A stretch of 64,000 nucleotides of DNA from Streptomyces rugosispiralis (GTDB taxonomy: Bacteria; Actinomycetota; Actinomycetes; Streptomycetales; Streptomycetaceae): contig NZ_JANIAA010000006.1 in assembly GCF_024505145.1 (NCBI RefSeq), forward strand, positions 1-64,000, read 5' to 3'. Positions 16,720 to 26,818 of this stretch are shown here, piece by piece. Numbering within the stretch: the first letter of the stretch is position 1; each line of letters starts with the position of its first letter. A model generated the notes under the pieces. That model did not search any database. It worked only from the letters and a program-made list of their open reading frames with translations, and was not told the DNA's origin. The translations under genes were made by a program, and so were the position numbers.

Positions 16720-16800
16720 CCCTGAGCGATCTCCTTTGATCCCCCGAGCGATCTCCGAGCGAGCGATCTCTGAGACCCTGGTCATCGAGACCCTGGTCAT
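16720..16800. repeat. Stacked short direct repeats upstream of ispD
   Basis: Within about 80 bp, two copies of TTGATCCCC(Y)GAGCGATCTC are followed by further GAGCGATCTC copies. Two copies of GAGACCCTGGTCATC come next. No hairpin is convincing. The remaining gap between carD and ispD (16619-16969) has no gene I can support. Confidence 0.6.
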
Positions 16801-16969
16801 CGCATCTGGTGCCGATGCGCCACCGCGCGCACGGTGCGCGGTGTTGGTGTGCCGGGCCCGGGCAGCTGGCTCGACCAGTCGTCACGGAAGGGGCCGGTCG
16901 GGGCATCGCGCCCGGCACGCTGTGGCCATACCCATTTCGGCTGAGGAAGCAAACCTGAACGCCAACTCA

Positions 16970-17764
16970 ATGTCCGCAACACCGGATCACGGCGGCTCCG
17001 GCGCGTCCGGGCGAACCGCCCGCACCGCCGCCGTGATCCCCGCCGCGGGCCGCGGAGTGCGGCTGGGTCCGGGCGCCCCCAAGGCGCTGCGCCCGCTGAG
17101 CGGCACGCCCATGCTCGTGCACGCGGTACGGGCGATGGCCGGATCCCGCTCCGTCTCCCTCGTCGTCGTGGTCGCCCCGCCGGACGGCGCCGACGAGGTG
17201 CGGCGGCTGCTGGACGCGTATCCGCTGAGCGGCAGCCTCGGCGACACCACCGAAGTGGTGGTCGTGCCCGGTGGTGAGACCCGCCAGGAGTCGGTGCGCA
17301 AGGGGCTGGCCGCCGTCCCCGAGACCGTCACCACCGTGCTGGTGCACGACGCGGCGCGGCCGCTGGTGCCCGTGGACACGGTGGACGCGGTCGTCGCCGC
17401 CGTACGGGACGGGGCGCCCGCCGTCGTCCCGGCGCTGCCGCTGGCCGACACCGTGAAGCAGGTCGAACCGCGTACCGGGGAGCGGGCCGGCGAGCCCGAG
17501 CCGGTGGTCGGCACCCCCGAGCGCGCCCTGCTGCGCGCCGTCCAGACCCCGCAGGGCTTCGACCGCGCCACGCTCGTGGCCGCCCACGAGAAGATCGCCC
17601 TGGAGGGCGAGGGCGCCACGGACGACGCGGGCATGGTGGAGCGGCTCGGCGTCGGGGTCGTGGTCGTCCCCGGCCACGAGGAGGCGTTCAAGGTGACCCG
17701 GCCGCTGGACCTGGTGCTGGCCGAGGCGGTCCTGGCCCGCAGGAGGGCGAACGATGGCTTCTGA
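16970..17764 (+). CDS. ispD: 2-C-methyl-D-erythritol 4-phosphate cytidylyltransferase
   Basis: This is the third step of the non-mevalonate isoprenoid pathway (MEP + CTP to CDP-ME). The 264-aa protein has the nucleotide-binding signature [24 protein letters not shown] with the CTP-contacting Arg and Lys. It also has the VHDAARPLV motif, the TPQGF loop and the C-terminal KVTRPLDL. The ATG at 16970 is chosen because homology begins shortly after it; a purine-rich GAGGAAG lies ~22 nt upstream, so a slightly longer form is possible. It overlaps ispF by 11 bases. Confidence 0.9.
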   Translation: MSATPDHGGSGASGRTARTAAVIPAAGRGVRLGPGAPKALRPLSGTPMLVHAVRAMAGSRSVSLVVVVAPPDGADEVRRLLDAYPLSGSLGDTTEVVVVPGGETRQESVRKGLAAVPETVTTVLVHDAARPLVPVDTVDAVVAAVRDGAPAVVPALPLADTVKQVEPRTGERAGEPEPVVGTPERALLRAVQTPQGFDRATLVAAHEKIALEGEGATDDAGMVERLGVGVVVVPGHEEAFKVTRPLDLVLAEAVLARRRANDGF

Positions 17765-18245
17765 CGCGGCGATGCTCCCGCTGGTGGGCGTCGGCACGGA
17801 TGTGCACGCCTTCGAGAAGGGCCGTGAGCTGTGGTGCGCCGGGCTGCTGTGGGAGGGCGAGGAGTACGGACTCGCCGGGCACTCCGACGGCGATGTGGCC
17901 GCGCACGCCGCTTGTGACGCGCTGTTCTCCGCCGCCGGGCTCGGCGATCTCGGCGCCCATTTCGGCACCGACCGCCCCGAGTGGTCCGGCGCGGCCGGCA
18001 CCACGCTGCTCGCCGAGGCCGCCAGGATCGTCCGGGACGCGGGCTTCGAGATCGGCAATGTGGCGATCCAGGTGATCGGCGTACGCCCGAAGATCGGCAA
18101 ACGGCGCGAAGAGGCGACGAAGGCGCTGACGGCGGCCGTGGGCGCCCCCGTCTCGGTGTCCGGTACGACCACGGACGGGCTGGGCCTGACCGGCCGTGCC
18201 GAGGGGCTCGCGGCGATCGCGACGGCGCTGGTGTTCCGGCGGTAG
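17754..18245 (+). CDS. ispF: 2-C-methyl-D-erythritol 2,4-cyclodiphosphate synthase
   Basis: This enzyme converts CDP-ME 2-phosphate to MEcPP. The 163-aa protein has the family metal site Asp-x-His in [11 protein letters not shown] and His in [13 protein letters not shown]. It also has [11 protein letters not shown] and the C-terminal [13 protein letters not shown], which binds the cytidine/diphosphate. It usually forms a trimer. Its ATG lies inside the last codons of ispD, so the two consecutive-pathway enzymes are translationally coupled. Confidence 0.95.
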   Translation: MASDAAMLPLVGVGTDVHAFEKGRELWCAGLLWEGEEYGLAGHSDGDVAAHAACDALFSAAGLGDLGAHFGTDRPEWSGAAGTTLLAEAARIVRDAGFEIGNVAIQVIGVRPKIGKRREEATKALTAAVGAPVSVSGTTTDGLGLTGRAEGLAAIATALVFRR

Positions 18246-18412
18246 ACCGGGAGTAGAGGCGACCGGGTGGTCCGGGCGGTAGGGACGACCGGCAGTCCGC
18301 GGGGGGTACGCGGGCGTGTCCGGAGTATCACCCGCGTCCCGAGTGTCACGCTTCTGTGTCCCCGTGCGGGAAGGGGCACGGGGCACCGTTCACTTCCCAC
18401 TACCCTTGACGC

Positions 18413-19810
18413 GTGACTATTCGCCTGTACGACACCAGCGCTCGGCAGATCCGTGACTTCACCCCGCTCAAGCCGGGCTGCGTCTCGATCTACCTGTGCG
18501 GCGCGACCGTGCAGGCCGCCCCGCACATCGGGCACATCAGGTCGGGGCTGAACTTCGACATCATGCGCCGCTGGTTCGCTCACCGCGGCTATGACGTGAC
18601 GTTCATCCGCAATGTCACGGACATCGACGACAAGATCATCGCCAAGTCGGCGGAGCAGAAGCGCCCCTGGTGGGCGATCGGCTACGAGAACGAGCGCGCC
18701 TTCAACCAGGCGTACGACATCCTCGGCTGCCTGCCCGTGACCTATGAGCCGCGCGCGACCGGTCATGTCCCCGAGATGATCGAGATGATGCGGGAGCTGA
18801 TCGACCGGGGTCATGCGTATGCCGCCGAGGGCAATGTCTACTTCGACGTGCGCTCGTTCCCCGAGTATCTGAGGCTCTCCAACCAGGATCTGGACGGTTT
18901 GCGCCAGCCCTCGGGCGAGGGCGAGACCGGTAAGCGCGACCCACGCGATTTCGCCATGTGGAAGGCGGCGAAGCCGGGGGAGCCCAGCTGGGAGACCCCG
19001 TGGGGACGCGGCCGCCCTGGCTGGCATCTGGAGTGCTCGGCGATGGCGCACAAGTACCTCGGGCGCGCCTTCGACATCCACGGCGGCGGCGTCGACCTGA
19101 TCTTCCCGCACCATGAGAACGAGATCGCGCAGGCCAAGGCGTTCGGCGACGACTTCGCCGCCTACTGGGCGCACAACGCCTGGGTGACCATGAGCGGCGA
19201 GAAGATGAGCAAGTCGCTCGGGAACTCGGTGCTGGTCTCCGAGATGGTCAAGCGCTGGCGTCCGATCGTGCTCCGCTACTACCTGGGCACCCCGCACTAC
19301 CGGTCCATGATCGAGTACAGCGAGGAGGCCCTGCGCGAGGCCGAGTCGGCGTTCGCGCGGATCGAGGGCTTCGTCCAGCGCGTGGTCGAGAAGGCCGGGA
19401 ACGTGGAGCCCGCCACCGAGGTGCCGCCCGCCTTCGCCGAGGCGATGGACGACGACCTCGGGGTGCCGCAGGCGCTCGCGGTCGTCCACACCACCGTCCG
19501 CCAGGGGAACTCCGCCCTGACCGCCGACGACAAGGAGGCGGCCGTCGCCCGGCTCGCCGAGGTGCGGGCCATGCTGGGCGTGCTCGGCCTCGATCCGCTC
19601 GATGAGCACTGGGCGGGCGGATCGGATCGCGGTGAGGATCTGCACGGCGTGGTCGATTCCCTCGTCCGGCTGGTCCTGGAGCAGCGGCAGGCCGCGCGGG
19701 CCCGTAAGGACTACGCGACGGCGGACGCGATCCGCGATCAGCTCCAGCAGTCGGGTCTGGTGATCGAGGACACCCCGTCCGGGCCGCGCTGGGAGCTGGG
19801 CACCCGCTGA
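18413..19810 (+). CDS. cysS: Cysteinyl-tRNA synthetase
   Basis: This 465-aa class I aminoacyl-tRNA synthetase has the zinc-ligand Cys in [19 protein letters not shown] with the HIGH motif. It also has the ECSAMA and [15 protein letters not shown] zinc/cysteine-site segments and KMSKS in [11 protein letters not shown]. The length is normal for the family. The start is GTG 18413; the gap upstream to ispF is 167 bp, so it probably has its own promoter. A hairpin terminator follows at 19822-19847. Confidence 0.95.
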   Translation: MTIRLYDTSARQIRDFTPLKPGCVSIYLCGATVQAAPHIGHIRSGLNFDIMRRWFAHRGYDVTFIRNVTDIDDKIIAKSAEQKRPWWAIGYENERAFNQAYDILGCLPVTYEPRATGHVPEMIEMMRELIDRGHAYAAEGNVYFDVRSFPEYLRLSNQDLDGLRQPSGEGETGKRDPRDFAMWKAAKPGEPSWETPWGRGRPGWHLECSAMAHKYLGRAFDIHGGGVDLIFPHHENEIAQAKAFGDDFAAYWAHNAWVTMSGEKMSKSLGNSVLVSEMVKRWRPIVLRYYLGTPHYRSMIEYSEEALREAESAFARIEGFVQRVVEKAGNVEPATEVPPAFAEAMDDDLGVPQALAVVHTTVRQGNSALTADDKEAAVARLAEVRAMLGVLGLDPLDEHWAGGSDRGEDLHGVVDSLVRLVLEQRQAARARKDYATADAIRDQLQQSGLVIEDTPSGPRWELGTR

Positions 19811-19821
19811 CCTCGCTTTTT

Positions 19822-19847
19822 GTGCCGCCCGCCGCGTCGGGCGGCAC
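19822..19847 (+). terminator. Hairpin terminator after cysS
   Basis: A 10-bp perfect stem GTGCCGCCCG/CGGGCGGCAC has the 6-nt loop CCGCGT (19832-19837) and lies 11 bp after the cysS stop. The T-run lies before the stem rather than after it, so some read-through to rlmB is possible. Confidence 0.7.
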
Positions 19848-19969
19848 ACTTGTGACCGTACATACGACCGTACGAGCACGAACGTACGACCGTGGACGTG
19901 TGTGACGTTCGACGTTTTCCGTTGCCGTTTGCCGAGCAGCGCTGAGCAGTGAAGAGACAGGTGACATTC

Positions 19970-20920
19970 ATGGCCGGCAACAGCCAGCGCAGGAACCGCC
20001 GTACCAGCAACAAGAAGGGCGCGACGGTCGGCAGTGGCGGCAAGCGGCGCCGCTCCCTCGAGGGCAAGGGGCCCACCCCGCCCGCCGAGATGCGCAAGGG
20101 GCACGCCAAGCAGCGGATGGCCAACGCCCGCGCCCGCCAGGCCGCCAAGCGCCCCGTCCCGCGGCGCGGCGGCAAGGGCACGAACGAGCTGGTGGTGGGC
20201 CGCAACCCGGTGGTCGAGGCGCTGCGCGAGGGCGTTCCGGCGAACACGCTGTATGTGCAGCAGTTCATCGACAGCGACGACCGGGTGCGCGAGGCGCTGA
20301 AGATCGCGGCCGACCGCGGCGGCATCCACCTCATGGAGGCGCCCAAGGCCGAGCTGGACCGGATGACGAACGGCCTGAACCACCAGGGCCTGGTGCTCCA
20401 GGTCCCGCCGTACGAGTACGCCCACCCCGAGGACCTGAGCGCGGCCGCCTTCGACGAGGGCGAGGACCCGCTGATCGTCGCCCTCGACGGCGTCACGGAT
20501 CCGCGCAACCTGGGCGCGGTGGTCCGTTCGGTGTCCGCCTTCGGCGGCCACGGTGTGGTCGTGCCGGAGCGGCGCGCGGCCGGGATGACCGCGGGCGCCT
20601 GGAAGACCTCCGCGGGCACCGCCGCCCGCACCCCGGTCGCCCGCGCGACCAACCTCACCCGGACCCTGGAGGCCTACCAGAAGGCGGGCCTGACGGTGGT
20701 CGGGCTGGCGGCGGACGGCGATGTCGAGCTGCAGGACCTCGAGGTGCTGGACGGCCCGGTCGTGATCGTCGTCGGCAGCGAGGGCAAGGGGCTGTCGCGG
20801 CTGGTGGGCGAGACCTGCGATCTGCGGGTGCGGATTCCGATGCCGGGCGGCGCGGAGTCGCTGAACGCGGGCGTGGCGGCGGGCGTCGTGCTGTACGAGG
20901 CGGCGCGGCGCCGGGCCTGA
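19970..20920 (+). CDS. rlmB: 23S rRNA (guanosine-2'-O-)-methyltransferase RlmB (SpoU/TrmH family)
   Basis: The protein has 316 aa. A Lys/Arg-rich ~65-residue extension ([23 protein letters not shown]...) precedes a SpoU substrate-binding domain ([22 protein letters not shown]) and a SPOUT methyltransferase with knot motifs [31 protein letters not shown] and [18 protein letters not shown]. It 2'-O-methylates a 23S rRNA guanosine (G2251 in E. coli) or a related site. ATG 19970 is preceded by GAAGAGACAGGTG. The stop lies inside the first unit of a 32-bp tandem array. Confidence 0.9.
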   Translation: MAGNSQRRNRRTSNKKGATVGSGGKRRRSLEGKGPTPPAEMRKGHAKQRMANARARQAAKRPVPRRGGKGTNELVVGRNPVVEALREGVPANTLYVQQFIDSDDRVREALKIAADRGGIHLMEAPKAELDRMTNGLNHQGLVLQVPPYEYAHPEDLSAAAFDEGEDPLIVALDGVTDPRNLGAVVRSVSAFGGHGVVVPERRAAGMTAGAWKTSAGTAARTPVARATNLTRTLEAYQKAGLTVVGLAADGDVELQDLEVLDGPVVIVVGSEGKGLSRLVGETCDLRVRIPMPGGAESLNAGVAAGVVLYEAARRRA

Positions 20921-21010
20921 CCCTGGTGTGGGCGGCGCGGCGCCGGGCCTGACCCTGGTGTGGGCGGCGCGGCGCCGGGCGTGAGCTTGGTTGGGCGGTG
21001 CGGCGCCGGG
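20901..21010. repeat. 32-bp tandem repeat containing the rlmB 3' end
   Basis: The unit beginning CGGCGCGGCGCCGGGCCTGA starts at 20901, 20933 and 20965, with a degraded further copy to about 21010. The first unit encodes the last six residues and the stop codon of rlmB. The array thus repeats the gene's own 3' end, as at phoP. Confidence 0.85.
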
Positions 21011-21167
21011 CGTGACCCTGCTGGTGTGGGCGGTACCGCCGTCGGGCGTCCCCGGAGTGAGCGGTACCGCCGCCGGGCGTGCCTCTGGCCGATGATCTTG
21101 ACGGGCCTCGGACAGATCGGGACGTCCCCGGCAGTGTCTTTCCCGTCCGTCACTCGGTTAGTTGGGC

Positions 21168-22931
21168 GTGGAGACCAGAAAAGCCCGCATGCCTTCGCCC
21201 CTGGCGGGACGCGCGGGGGGATTCGACGACGAACCACAGCTGACCATGGCCAAGGTGCCATGCGATCCTGCGCAGGTCGCCGTCAATGCCCCGAGCTTCC
21301 GGGTGCAGCTCAGCGTCCCGGTCGTCAGCGACACGCTGACGGACACGGCCCGGCTCGCCCGCGTCCCGGCGCCCGGCCGGCGTCGGCCGCCCGTGGTGTG
21401 GAGCGGCCGCACCCGCCCCGGCGGGGACACCGCGGCGACCCGGCTGCTGCAGGCCGTGCGGTACTCCTCCGAGGGTCTGACCGACAGTCTGTCCGATGGC
21501 CTGAAAGATGGTTTGGGCCGTTCCAGAAAGGGCGAGGGCGCCGAGGACGTGGGCGCCACGCAGGTGCTGCCGAGGATCGCCTTCGACGACGACACGGCGC
21601 CCACCGTCATCGGCCCCCGCAACCCGCGTACGGAGTCCGTGCCCCGGTCGTCCGGCGGGCGGCGGCGTCCGGGCGCGGACGGCCCGGCCGAGGCGGGCGG
21701 GGCGCGCGGAGCGGGCGGGGCGAGCGCGGTGGCCAGGGCGGCCGGGGCGGAGCGGCGCGGCGCGTCCTCCGGACGGCCGGGCGCCCTCGACGGCGAGCGG
21801 GACGCGTCGCGGCGCGCCGCGGTGCCGCGCCCGCGCCGCCACTCCGAATCCGTACGCCACGCCTACTACCCCGGGCGCCGGATGAACCTCGGCGTCGTGC
21901 TGCTCCCGCTGCGCATCTTCCTCGGCTTCATCTCCATCTACGGCGGGATGGGCAAGCTCTCCGACCCCGTCTACTTCGACGGCGGCGAGCGCGGCTCGAT
22001 GGTCACCTGGCTGCGCAGGCTGCACCCCTGGCCGATCGCCGAGCCGCTGCGCGACCTGGCGCTGGCGCATCCGGTGGGCGCCGGGCTGACCGTGGCGTTC
22101 CTGCAGATCGTGGTCGGGGTGCTCACCGTGCTCGGGCTGTGGCAGCGGCTGGCCGCCTCGTTCGGCGCGCTGCTGTCCGCCGCGCTGATCGTCACCGTGA
22201 GCTGGCGTACGGTGCCGGTCTACGACGCGCCCGACATCATCTACCTCGCCGCCTGGAGCCCGCTGATCATCGCGGGCGCGCCGGTCTACTCGGTGGACGG
22301 CCGCCTCGCGGGCGAGGCGTGGCGGCGGCTCGGCCCCCGGGCCGAACTGTGGGAGCTGCGGCGCCGGGTGCTGCGCCGCGGCGGCGTGATGGCGATGGTG
22401 GTCGCCGGGCTGACGCTGCTGGTGGGCTCGATGCTGGGCGCCGCCGTACGGTCCTCGGAGGTCGTGAAGGCGCCGGAGCCGAGCGATCTGCCGACGAACA
22501 ACCTGCCCGGCTCGCCGCTGCCCAGCAAGCCCGCGGAGAGCCCGCGCGGCGGGCAGCGCGGGACGGTGGGCACGGGCGGCCGTTCGCCGGGCGCGCTGTC
22601 GCCGCGCGAGCGGCTGTCGCACCGCCCCGAGCCGTCCGCCTCGGACTCCTCGGCGTCGACGTCCTCGTCCGGGGGGCCGAGCGCGACGGATTCGGCGTCC
22701 GGCACGTCCGGCCGCCCCAGCGGCGCGTCCCGGGCCCACTCGGGCCTGGGCACCACCCCCCGCTCCCCGCGCCACCCCCTCGCCCCGACGGCGCCGGGCC
22801 CGACCTCGCTGGGCGGCGCCGGCGGTGGCCTCTCCGCGGGTGGTCCGGAGGGCGGCCCCCCGGAGGACAACGCATACAACTACAGCGACCCAGCCGCCGA
22901 GGAAGCCGCCCTCGGCGGCCTCCTCGGCTGA
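21168..22931 (+). CDS. DoxX family membrane protein with long disordered ends
   Basis: The protein has about 587 aa. Residues ~1-230 are hydrophilic and low in complexity (Arg/Gly/Ala-rich after residue 130). Then comes a DoxX-type four-helix membrane domain (~240-400: VVLLPLRIFLGFISIYGGMGKL; VAFLQIVVGVLTVLGL; FGALLSAALIVTVSW; PLIIAGAPVY). A fifth helix near 425 (MVVAGLTLLVGSMLGAAV) is followed by a ~150-residue Ser/Pro/Gly tail. DoxX domains occur in redox-linked membrane complexes; no partner is adjacent here. The start is uncertain: GTG 21168, ATG 21189 and ATG 21246 are all possible, none with a strong SD. Confidence 0.75.
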   Translation: METRKARMPSPLAGRAGGFDDEPQLTMAKVPCDPAQVAVNAPSFRVQLSVPVVSDTLTDTARLARVPAPGRRRPPVVWSGRTRPGGDTAATRLLQAVRYSSEGLTDSLSDGLKDGLGRSRKGEGAEDVGATQVLPRIAFDDDTAPTVIGPRNPRTESVPRSSGGRRRPGADGPAEAGGARGAGGASAVARAAGAERRGASSGRPGALDGERDASRRAAVPRPRRHSESVRHAYYPGRRMNLGVVLLPLRIFLGFISIYGGMGKLSDPVYFDGGERGSMVTWLRRLHPWPIAEPLRDLALAHPVGAGLTVAFLQIVVGVLTVLGLWQRLAASFGALLSAALIVTVSWRTVPVYDAPDIIYLAAWSPLIIAGAPVYSVDGRLAGEAWRRLGPRAELWELRRRVLRRGGVMAMVVAGLTLLVGSMLGAAVRSSEVVKAPEPSDLPTNNLPGSPLPSKPAESPRGGQRGTVGTGGRSPGALSPRERLSHRPEPSASDSSASTSSSGGPSATDSASGTSGRPSGASRAHSGLGTTPRSPRHPLAPTAPGPTSLGGAGGGLSAGGPEGGPPEDNAYNYSDPAAEEAALGGLLG

Positions 22932-23060
22932 ACCACGCCCCCGCTCCCGCGCCCCGCGCCAGGGCGCCCACCAACGCCCACGACGGCGCCGGGCCCAGAC
23001 GTGTGCGGCGGTTGTTTCCGCTCCCCGCCCCTTCCCGCCCCTCCCCGGCACCTGACGGCA

Positions 23061-23139
23061 TGCGGCTCCGCCGCGTGCGGGGCTTCGCCCCAGACCCCGT
23101 ACCCCAGGGCCAAAACCCCTGCCACGCGGCGAAGCCGCA
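23061..23139. repeat. Structured intergenic element (inverted repeat around a palindrome)
   Basis: 17-bp arms at 23061-23077 and 23123-23139 pair with one mismatch (TGCGGCTCCGCCGCGTG with CACGCGGCGAAGCCGCA). They enclose a smaller palindrome GGGGCTTCGCCCC (23079-23091). Elements of this look are scattered between Streptomyces genes. Here it lies in the 355-bp gap between two convergent genes, which otherwise holds nothing I recognise, and may act as a terminator. Confidence 0.6.
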
Positions 23140-23286
23140 TACCGATACCGCGGTAAGGAACGGGCCGGGGAAGACCGTCGGCCCCGCCGCGGGCGCTGTC
23201 GGGATGGGCTCCGACGCCGAGTCCGCAGCCCGGCACCGCCCGCGGCGGACGCTGACCCGCGCCCACCCCTGCCCGTGCCGTGAGGC

Positions 23287-24087
23287 TCAGTCGTGTGGCA
23301 CAGGCGTCGTGTCGAAGGGGCCGTGGCCGTGGGGTGGGGGGCCGGCGGCCAGTTCCTTGGCGGCCTCGGTCAGGTCCTTGGCCGTGTCGATGGCCCGCCA
23401 GTACGCGCCCTGGGGCAGCGGAAAGCCTGCCAGCCGGCGTTCCCGCGCCAGGCGCGGGAAGGTGGTGCGCTCGTGGTCGCCCCGGTCGGGCAGCAGCGCG
23501 GTGAAGGCGGCGGAGAAGACGTAGACGCCCGCGTTGATGAGGTACGGCGAGGGCGGCGACTCGATGAAGTCCAGGACGTGGCCGAACTCATTGGTCTCCA
23601 CCGCCCCCCACGGAATGCGCGGCCGGGCGAGGGCGAGCGTGGCGGTCGCGCCGCGCTCGTCATGGAAGTCCGCCATGTCGCGGAGCGAGAAGCGGGTCCA
23701 GATGTCGCCGTTGGTGGCGTACCAGGGCTGGTCGGGCTCCGGAAGCCGGGCGGCGGCGAACTTCAGGCCGCCGCCGCGCCCCAGCGGCTCCTTCTCGACG
23801 ACGGTCCGCACCCGCAGCGGCAGATCCGCCGCCTCGAGCCAGTCCTGGAGAACGGCGGCGAGGTGGCCGCAGGAGACCACGGCGTCGGTGACGCCCTCGG
23901 CGGCCAGCCAGGCCAGTTGGTGGCCGATGATCGGAGTCCCGGTGCCCGGGATCTCGACCATCGGCTTGGGGCGGTCGTCGGTGTACGGACGCAGCCGTGA
24001 GCCCTGGCCTCCGGCCAGGACGACGGCCTGTGTGGGGCGTGCGGTCTGGTGGTGATGCCCGAGCCTGCGCTCGTCGTCATCGCTCAT
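23287..24087 (-). CDS. Sugar-phosphate nucleotidyltransferase (GT-A NTP_transferase)
   Basis: The protein has about 266 aa. The opening AVVLAGGQGSRLRPYTDDRPKPMVEI is the GxGxRL...PK nucleotide-binding signature of NDP-sugar pyrophosphorylases. The metal-site Asp follows in WYATNGDIWTRF. It has only the catalytic domain, without a left-handed beta-helix, like hexose-1-phosphate guanylyl- or uridylyltransferases. Product and base specificity cannot be told. Start: ATG 24087 (SDDDERRLG) or ATG 24099, four residues longer; neither has a good SD. It converges with the DoxX gene and lies downstream of the secreted-protein gene at 24184-24603 (84-bp gap). Confidence 0.8.
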   Translation of the reverse strand: MSDDDERRLGHHHQTARPTQAVVLAGGQGSRLRPYTDDRPKPMVEIPGTGTPIIGHQLAWLAAEGVTDAVVSCGHLAAVLQDWLEAADLPLRVRTVVEKEPLGRGGGLKFAAARLPEPDQPWYATNGDIWTRFSLRDMADFHDERGATATLALARPRIPWGAVETNEFGHVLDFIESPPSPYLINAGVYVFSAAFTALLPDRGDHERTTFPRLARERRLAGFPLPQGAYWRAIDTAKDLTEAAKELAAGPPPHGHGPFDTTPVPHD

Positions 24088-24183
24088 GAACCGCACCATA
24101 TGCGGTGCGGGGACCGCCGCAGGGGGAGCCGGAGCGGGAACAGGGGCGGGAAGGAAGGGCCCGGCGGTACGGCGGGGGTGCGG

Positions 24184-24603
24184 TCAGCGGTACGCCTGGG
24201 TGGTCCCGGACGCGAACGAGGTGTCGCAGACGGGCCGTGCGTACGCCTGGGCGCGGCTCACACCGCCGTACTTGGCGACCGCGGCGCGCCCGAGCGCTCG
24301 GGCGATGGAGGCGCAGTGCTTGGCCAGCGAGGGCCGTTCGGCCGTCGCCACCTGGAGGTGGGTGAGCGCCACGGAGGGGTTCTTCTCCTGGAGCTCGGCG
24401 AGCAGCCGGTCGCGCAGCAGCTCATGCGGCGCCCGGTGGGCGGCATGGGTGGACGCCCGGTCGGAGGAGGCGGTGAGGATCTGCGACTCGGCGCTCGGCG
24501 AGGCCCAGGGGACGCGGGTGACCGCGAGGGTGCCGGAGAGGACGAGCACGACGGGGAGGACGAGGGCGAGCGTTCTGCCGATGCGGCGGGCTGCGTGGTT
24601 CAC
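24184..24603 (-). CDS. Secreted or membrane-anchored hypothetical protein (139 aa)
   Basis: The start is GTG 24603, because GAGGAA lies 9 nt upstream. The N-terminus has an Arg-rich n-region and a hydrophobic core (ARRIGRTLALVLPVVLVLSGTL), then a Trp-Ala-Ser region compatible with signal peptidase cleavage. The remaining ~105 residues are mainly helical (HELLRDRLLAELQEKNP; RPSLAKHCASIARALGRAAVAKYGG) with two Cys that could form a disulfide. The family is not recognised; it is probably exported. Confidence 0.65.
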   Translation of the reverse strand: MNHAARRIGRTLALVLPVVLVLSGTLAVTRVPWASPSAESQILTASSDRASTHAAHRAPHELLRDRLLAELQEKNPSVALTHLQVATAERPSLAKHCASIARALGRAAVAKYGGVSRAQAYARPVCDTSFASGTTQAYR

Positions 24604-24801
24604 GGGGTGGTTCCTCGCGGGTGGGTGGTACCGGGTGGGTGGTACGGAACTGCGTACGCGCTGATCGTAGCGAGGAGCGACGATTTGGCGACATTCCGTC
24701 ACCGGGGCGGGTGATGGAAACCCACTCCTGGCGTTCGGAGGGTTGACGCTCGGGGGCGAAATGCTCGAAATGTCGGGGAATTTATCGACAACGCAACACC
24801 G

Positions 24802-24874
24802 CGACGCGTTCCATGCCCACCCAACGCGACGGCACAACGTCACGACGCGTTCCATGCCCACCCAACGCGACGGC
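24802..24874. repeat. Two direct copies of a 32-bp sequence
   Basis: Identical 32-bp copies lie at 24802-24833 and 24843-24874 (beginning CGACGCGTTCCATGCCCACC), 41 bp apart. The last six bases of the second copy form the left foot of the msiK terminator. Confidence 0.85.
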
Positions 24875-24911
24875 GCCGCCCGTCCGCGGGGAGCGGACGA
24901 GCGGCGCCGTC
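24869..24911 (-). terminator. Hairpin terminator downstream of msiK
   Basis: Arms GACGGCGCCGC-C-CGTCCGC and GCGGACG-A-GCGGCGCCGTC pair over 18 bp with one internal mismatch and a short loop. It is 26 bp past the msiK stop codon. Confidence 0.75.
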
Positions 24912-24936
24912 GGGACGAACTGACGGGCCGGTGGCC

Positions 24937-26073
<1,137 letters not shown>

Positions 26074-26124
26074 GGTGATCTGTCCCTTCACCGGCAGGAA
26101 CGTGCCGGACGATCCGAGTAAAGG

Positions 26125-26140
26125 AGGGGTCTAGTCCACC
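26125..26140. promoter_or_regulatory. DasR-type (dre-like) operator upstream of msiK
   Basis: AGGGGTCTAGTCCACC matches 12 of 16 positions of the DasR-responsive element ACTGGTCTAGACCACT. Its core GGTCTAGTCCAC is identical to the site upstream of nagK at 44530-44545. DasR is the GlcN-6-P-sensing GntR repressor of amino-sugar genes. Confidence 0.7.
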
Positions 26141-26249
26141 GGAGGTGGATTGGCGTGACGCTATACCGGCGAGGGCGGCCATGTCTCTAGCCAGGACCCG
26201 AGAATTTTCGAACGGATCATCCGCCGGGGCCGGGTACACTGCAGGGGAC

Positions 26250-26322
26250 GCCGACTTAGCTCAGCTGGTAGAGCACCGCTCTTGTAAAGCGAAGGTCGTC
26301 GGTTCGAACCCGACAGTCGGCT
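26250..26322 (+). tRNA. tRNA-Thr (anticodon TGT)
   Basis: This 73-nt cloverleaf has acceptor GCCGACT pairing with AGTCGGC, discriminator T and D-arm GCTC...GAGC. The anticodon loop CTTGTAA gives anticodon TGT, which reads ACA (and ACG). The T-arm is GTCGG-TTCGAAC-CCGAC. CCA is not encoded. It stands alone and is followed at once by a U-tract terminator. Confidence 0.97.
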
Positions 26323-26326
26323 CTCG

Positions 26327-26361
26327 AAACCGCAGATCACCCATGTGACTCTGCGGTTTTT
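26327..26361 (+). terminator. Intrinsic terminator after tRNA-Thr
   Basis: AAACCGCAGA (26327-26336) pairs with TCTGCGGTTT (26350-26359). An inner TCAC/GTGA stem extends the hairpin, and a T-tract ends it. A classical U-tract terminator is uncommon in Streptomyces but usual behind tRNA genes. Confidence 0.85.
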
Positions 26362-26560
26362 CATTGCCGCGAAGCCCTCCGGGGCCGCCCCGGGGCCGTG
26401 GGGCGGTGGCCGGTGTGCCGGTCGGGCGGCGAGGGCGGGGCTCGGGGCCGGCTGAGCGCATGGGCTGGTCATGTTGCCCCTTGCAGCTTCCTGCATCCGC
26501 TGTTGCCGATCGGGATTCGATCCGTTGATATGGCCTGCACGCGGATATCAGGGGGAAGAA

Positions 26561-26818
26561 ATGCATGAGCGTGAGTTCCGTGCCTTCGTATCCATCGCCG
26601 AGATCGGCCGCATGGATGAGGCGGCGAAGGCACTCGACTATTCACAGCCGGCCATCAGCTACCAGATCAAGTGTCTTGAACAAGCCTTGGGCGTGCGGCT
26701 TTTCACGCGGGACTCCACCGGTACTCAGCTGACCAAGGCGGGACGTGCGATTCTGCCGTCCGCGCGGGCCGTGCTGGCGCTCATTGATGACATGAAGGAC
26801 GCGTGTGCGGCGGCCTGA
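26561..26818 (+). CDS. Minimal LysR-type HTH protein lacking an effector domain (85 aa)
   Basis: The product is essentially only the LysR winged helix: REFRAFVSIAEIGRMDEAAKALDYSQPAISYQIKCLEQALGVRLFTRD...LTKAGRAILPSARAVLALIDDM, including the linker helix. The ~200-residue effector domain of LysR proteins is absent. No continuation is found in any frame downstream. ATG 26561 has GGGGGAAG 3-10 nt upstream, so translation is plausible. It may be a truncated remnant, or a small functional DNA-binding/antagonist protein of the kind found near Streptomyces secondary-metabolite genes. Confidence 0.75.
   Translation: MHEREFRAFVSIAEIGRMDEAAKALDYSQPAISYQIKCLEQALGVRLFTRDSTGTQLTKAGRAILPSARAVLALIDDMKDACAAA

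Noticed and set aside
16967-20551. A 1,194-codon open frame on the minus strand
   Set aside because: It is antisense to ispD, ispF, cysS and rlmB, has unnatural Val/Gly/Arg/His composition, and arises from the GC3 bias of the real genes.
21150-23051. Minus-strand open frame over the DoxX gene
   Set aside because: Arg/Gly-rich without any domain, while the plus strand has coherent membrane helices.
26250-26322. tRNA-Thr as an attachment site of an integrated element
   Set aside because: No second copy of the tRNA 3' end, integrase or excisionase gene was found in the window.
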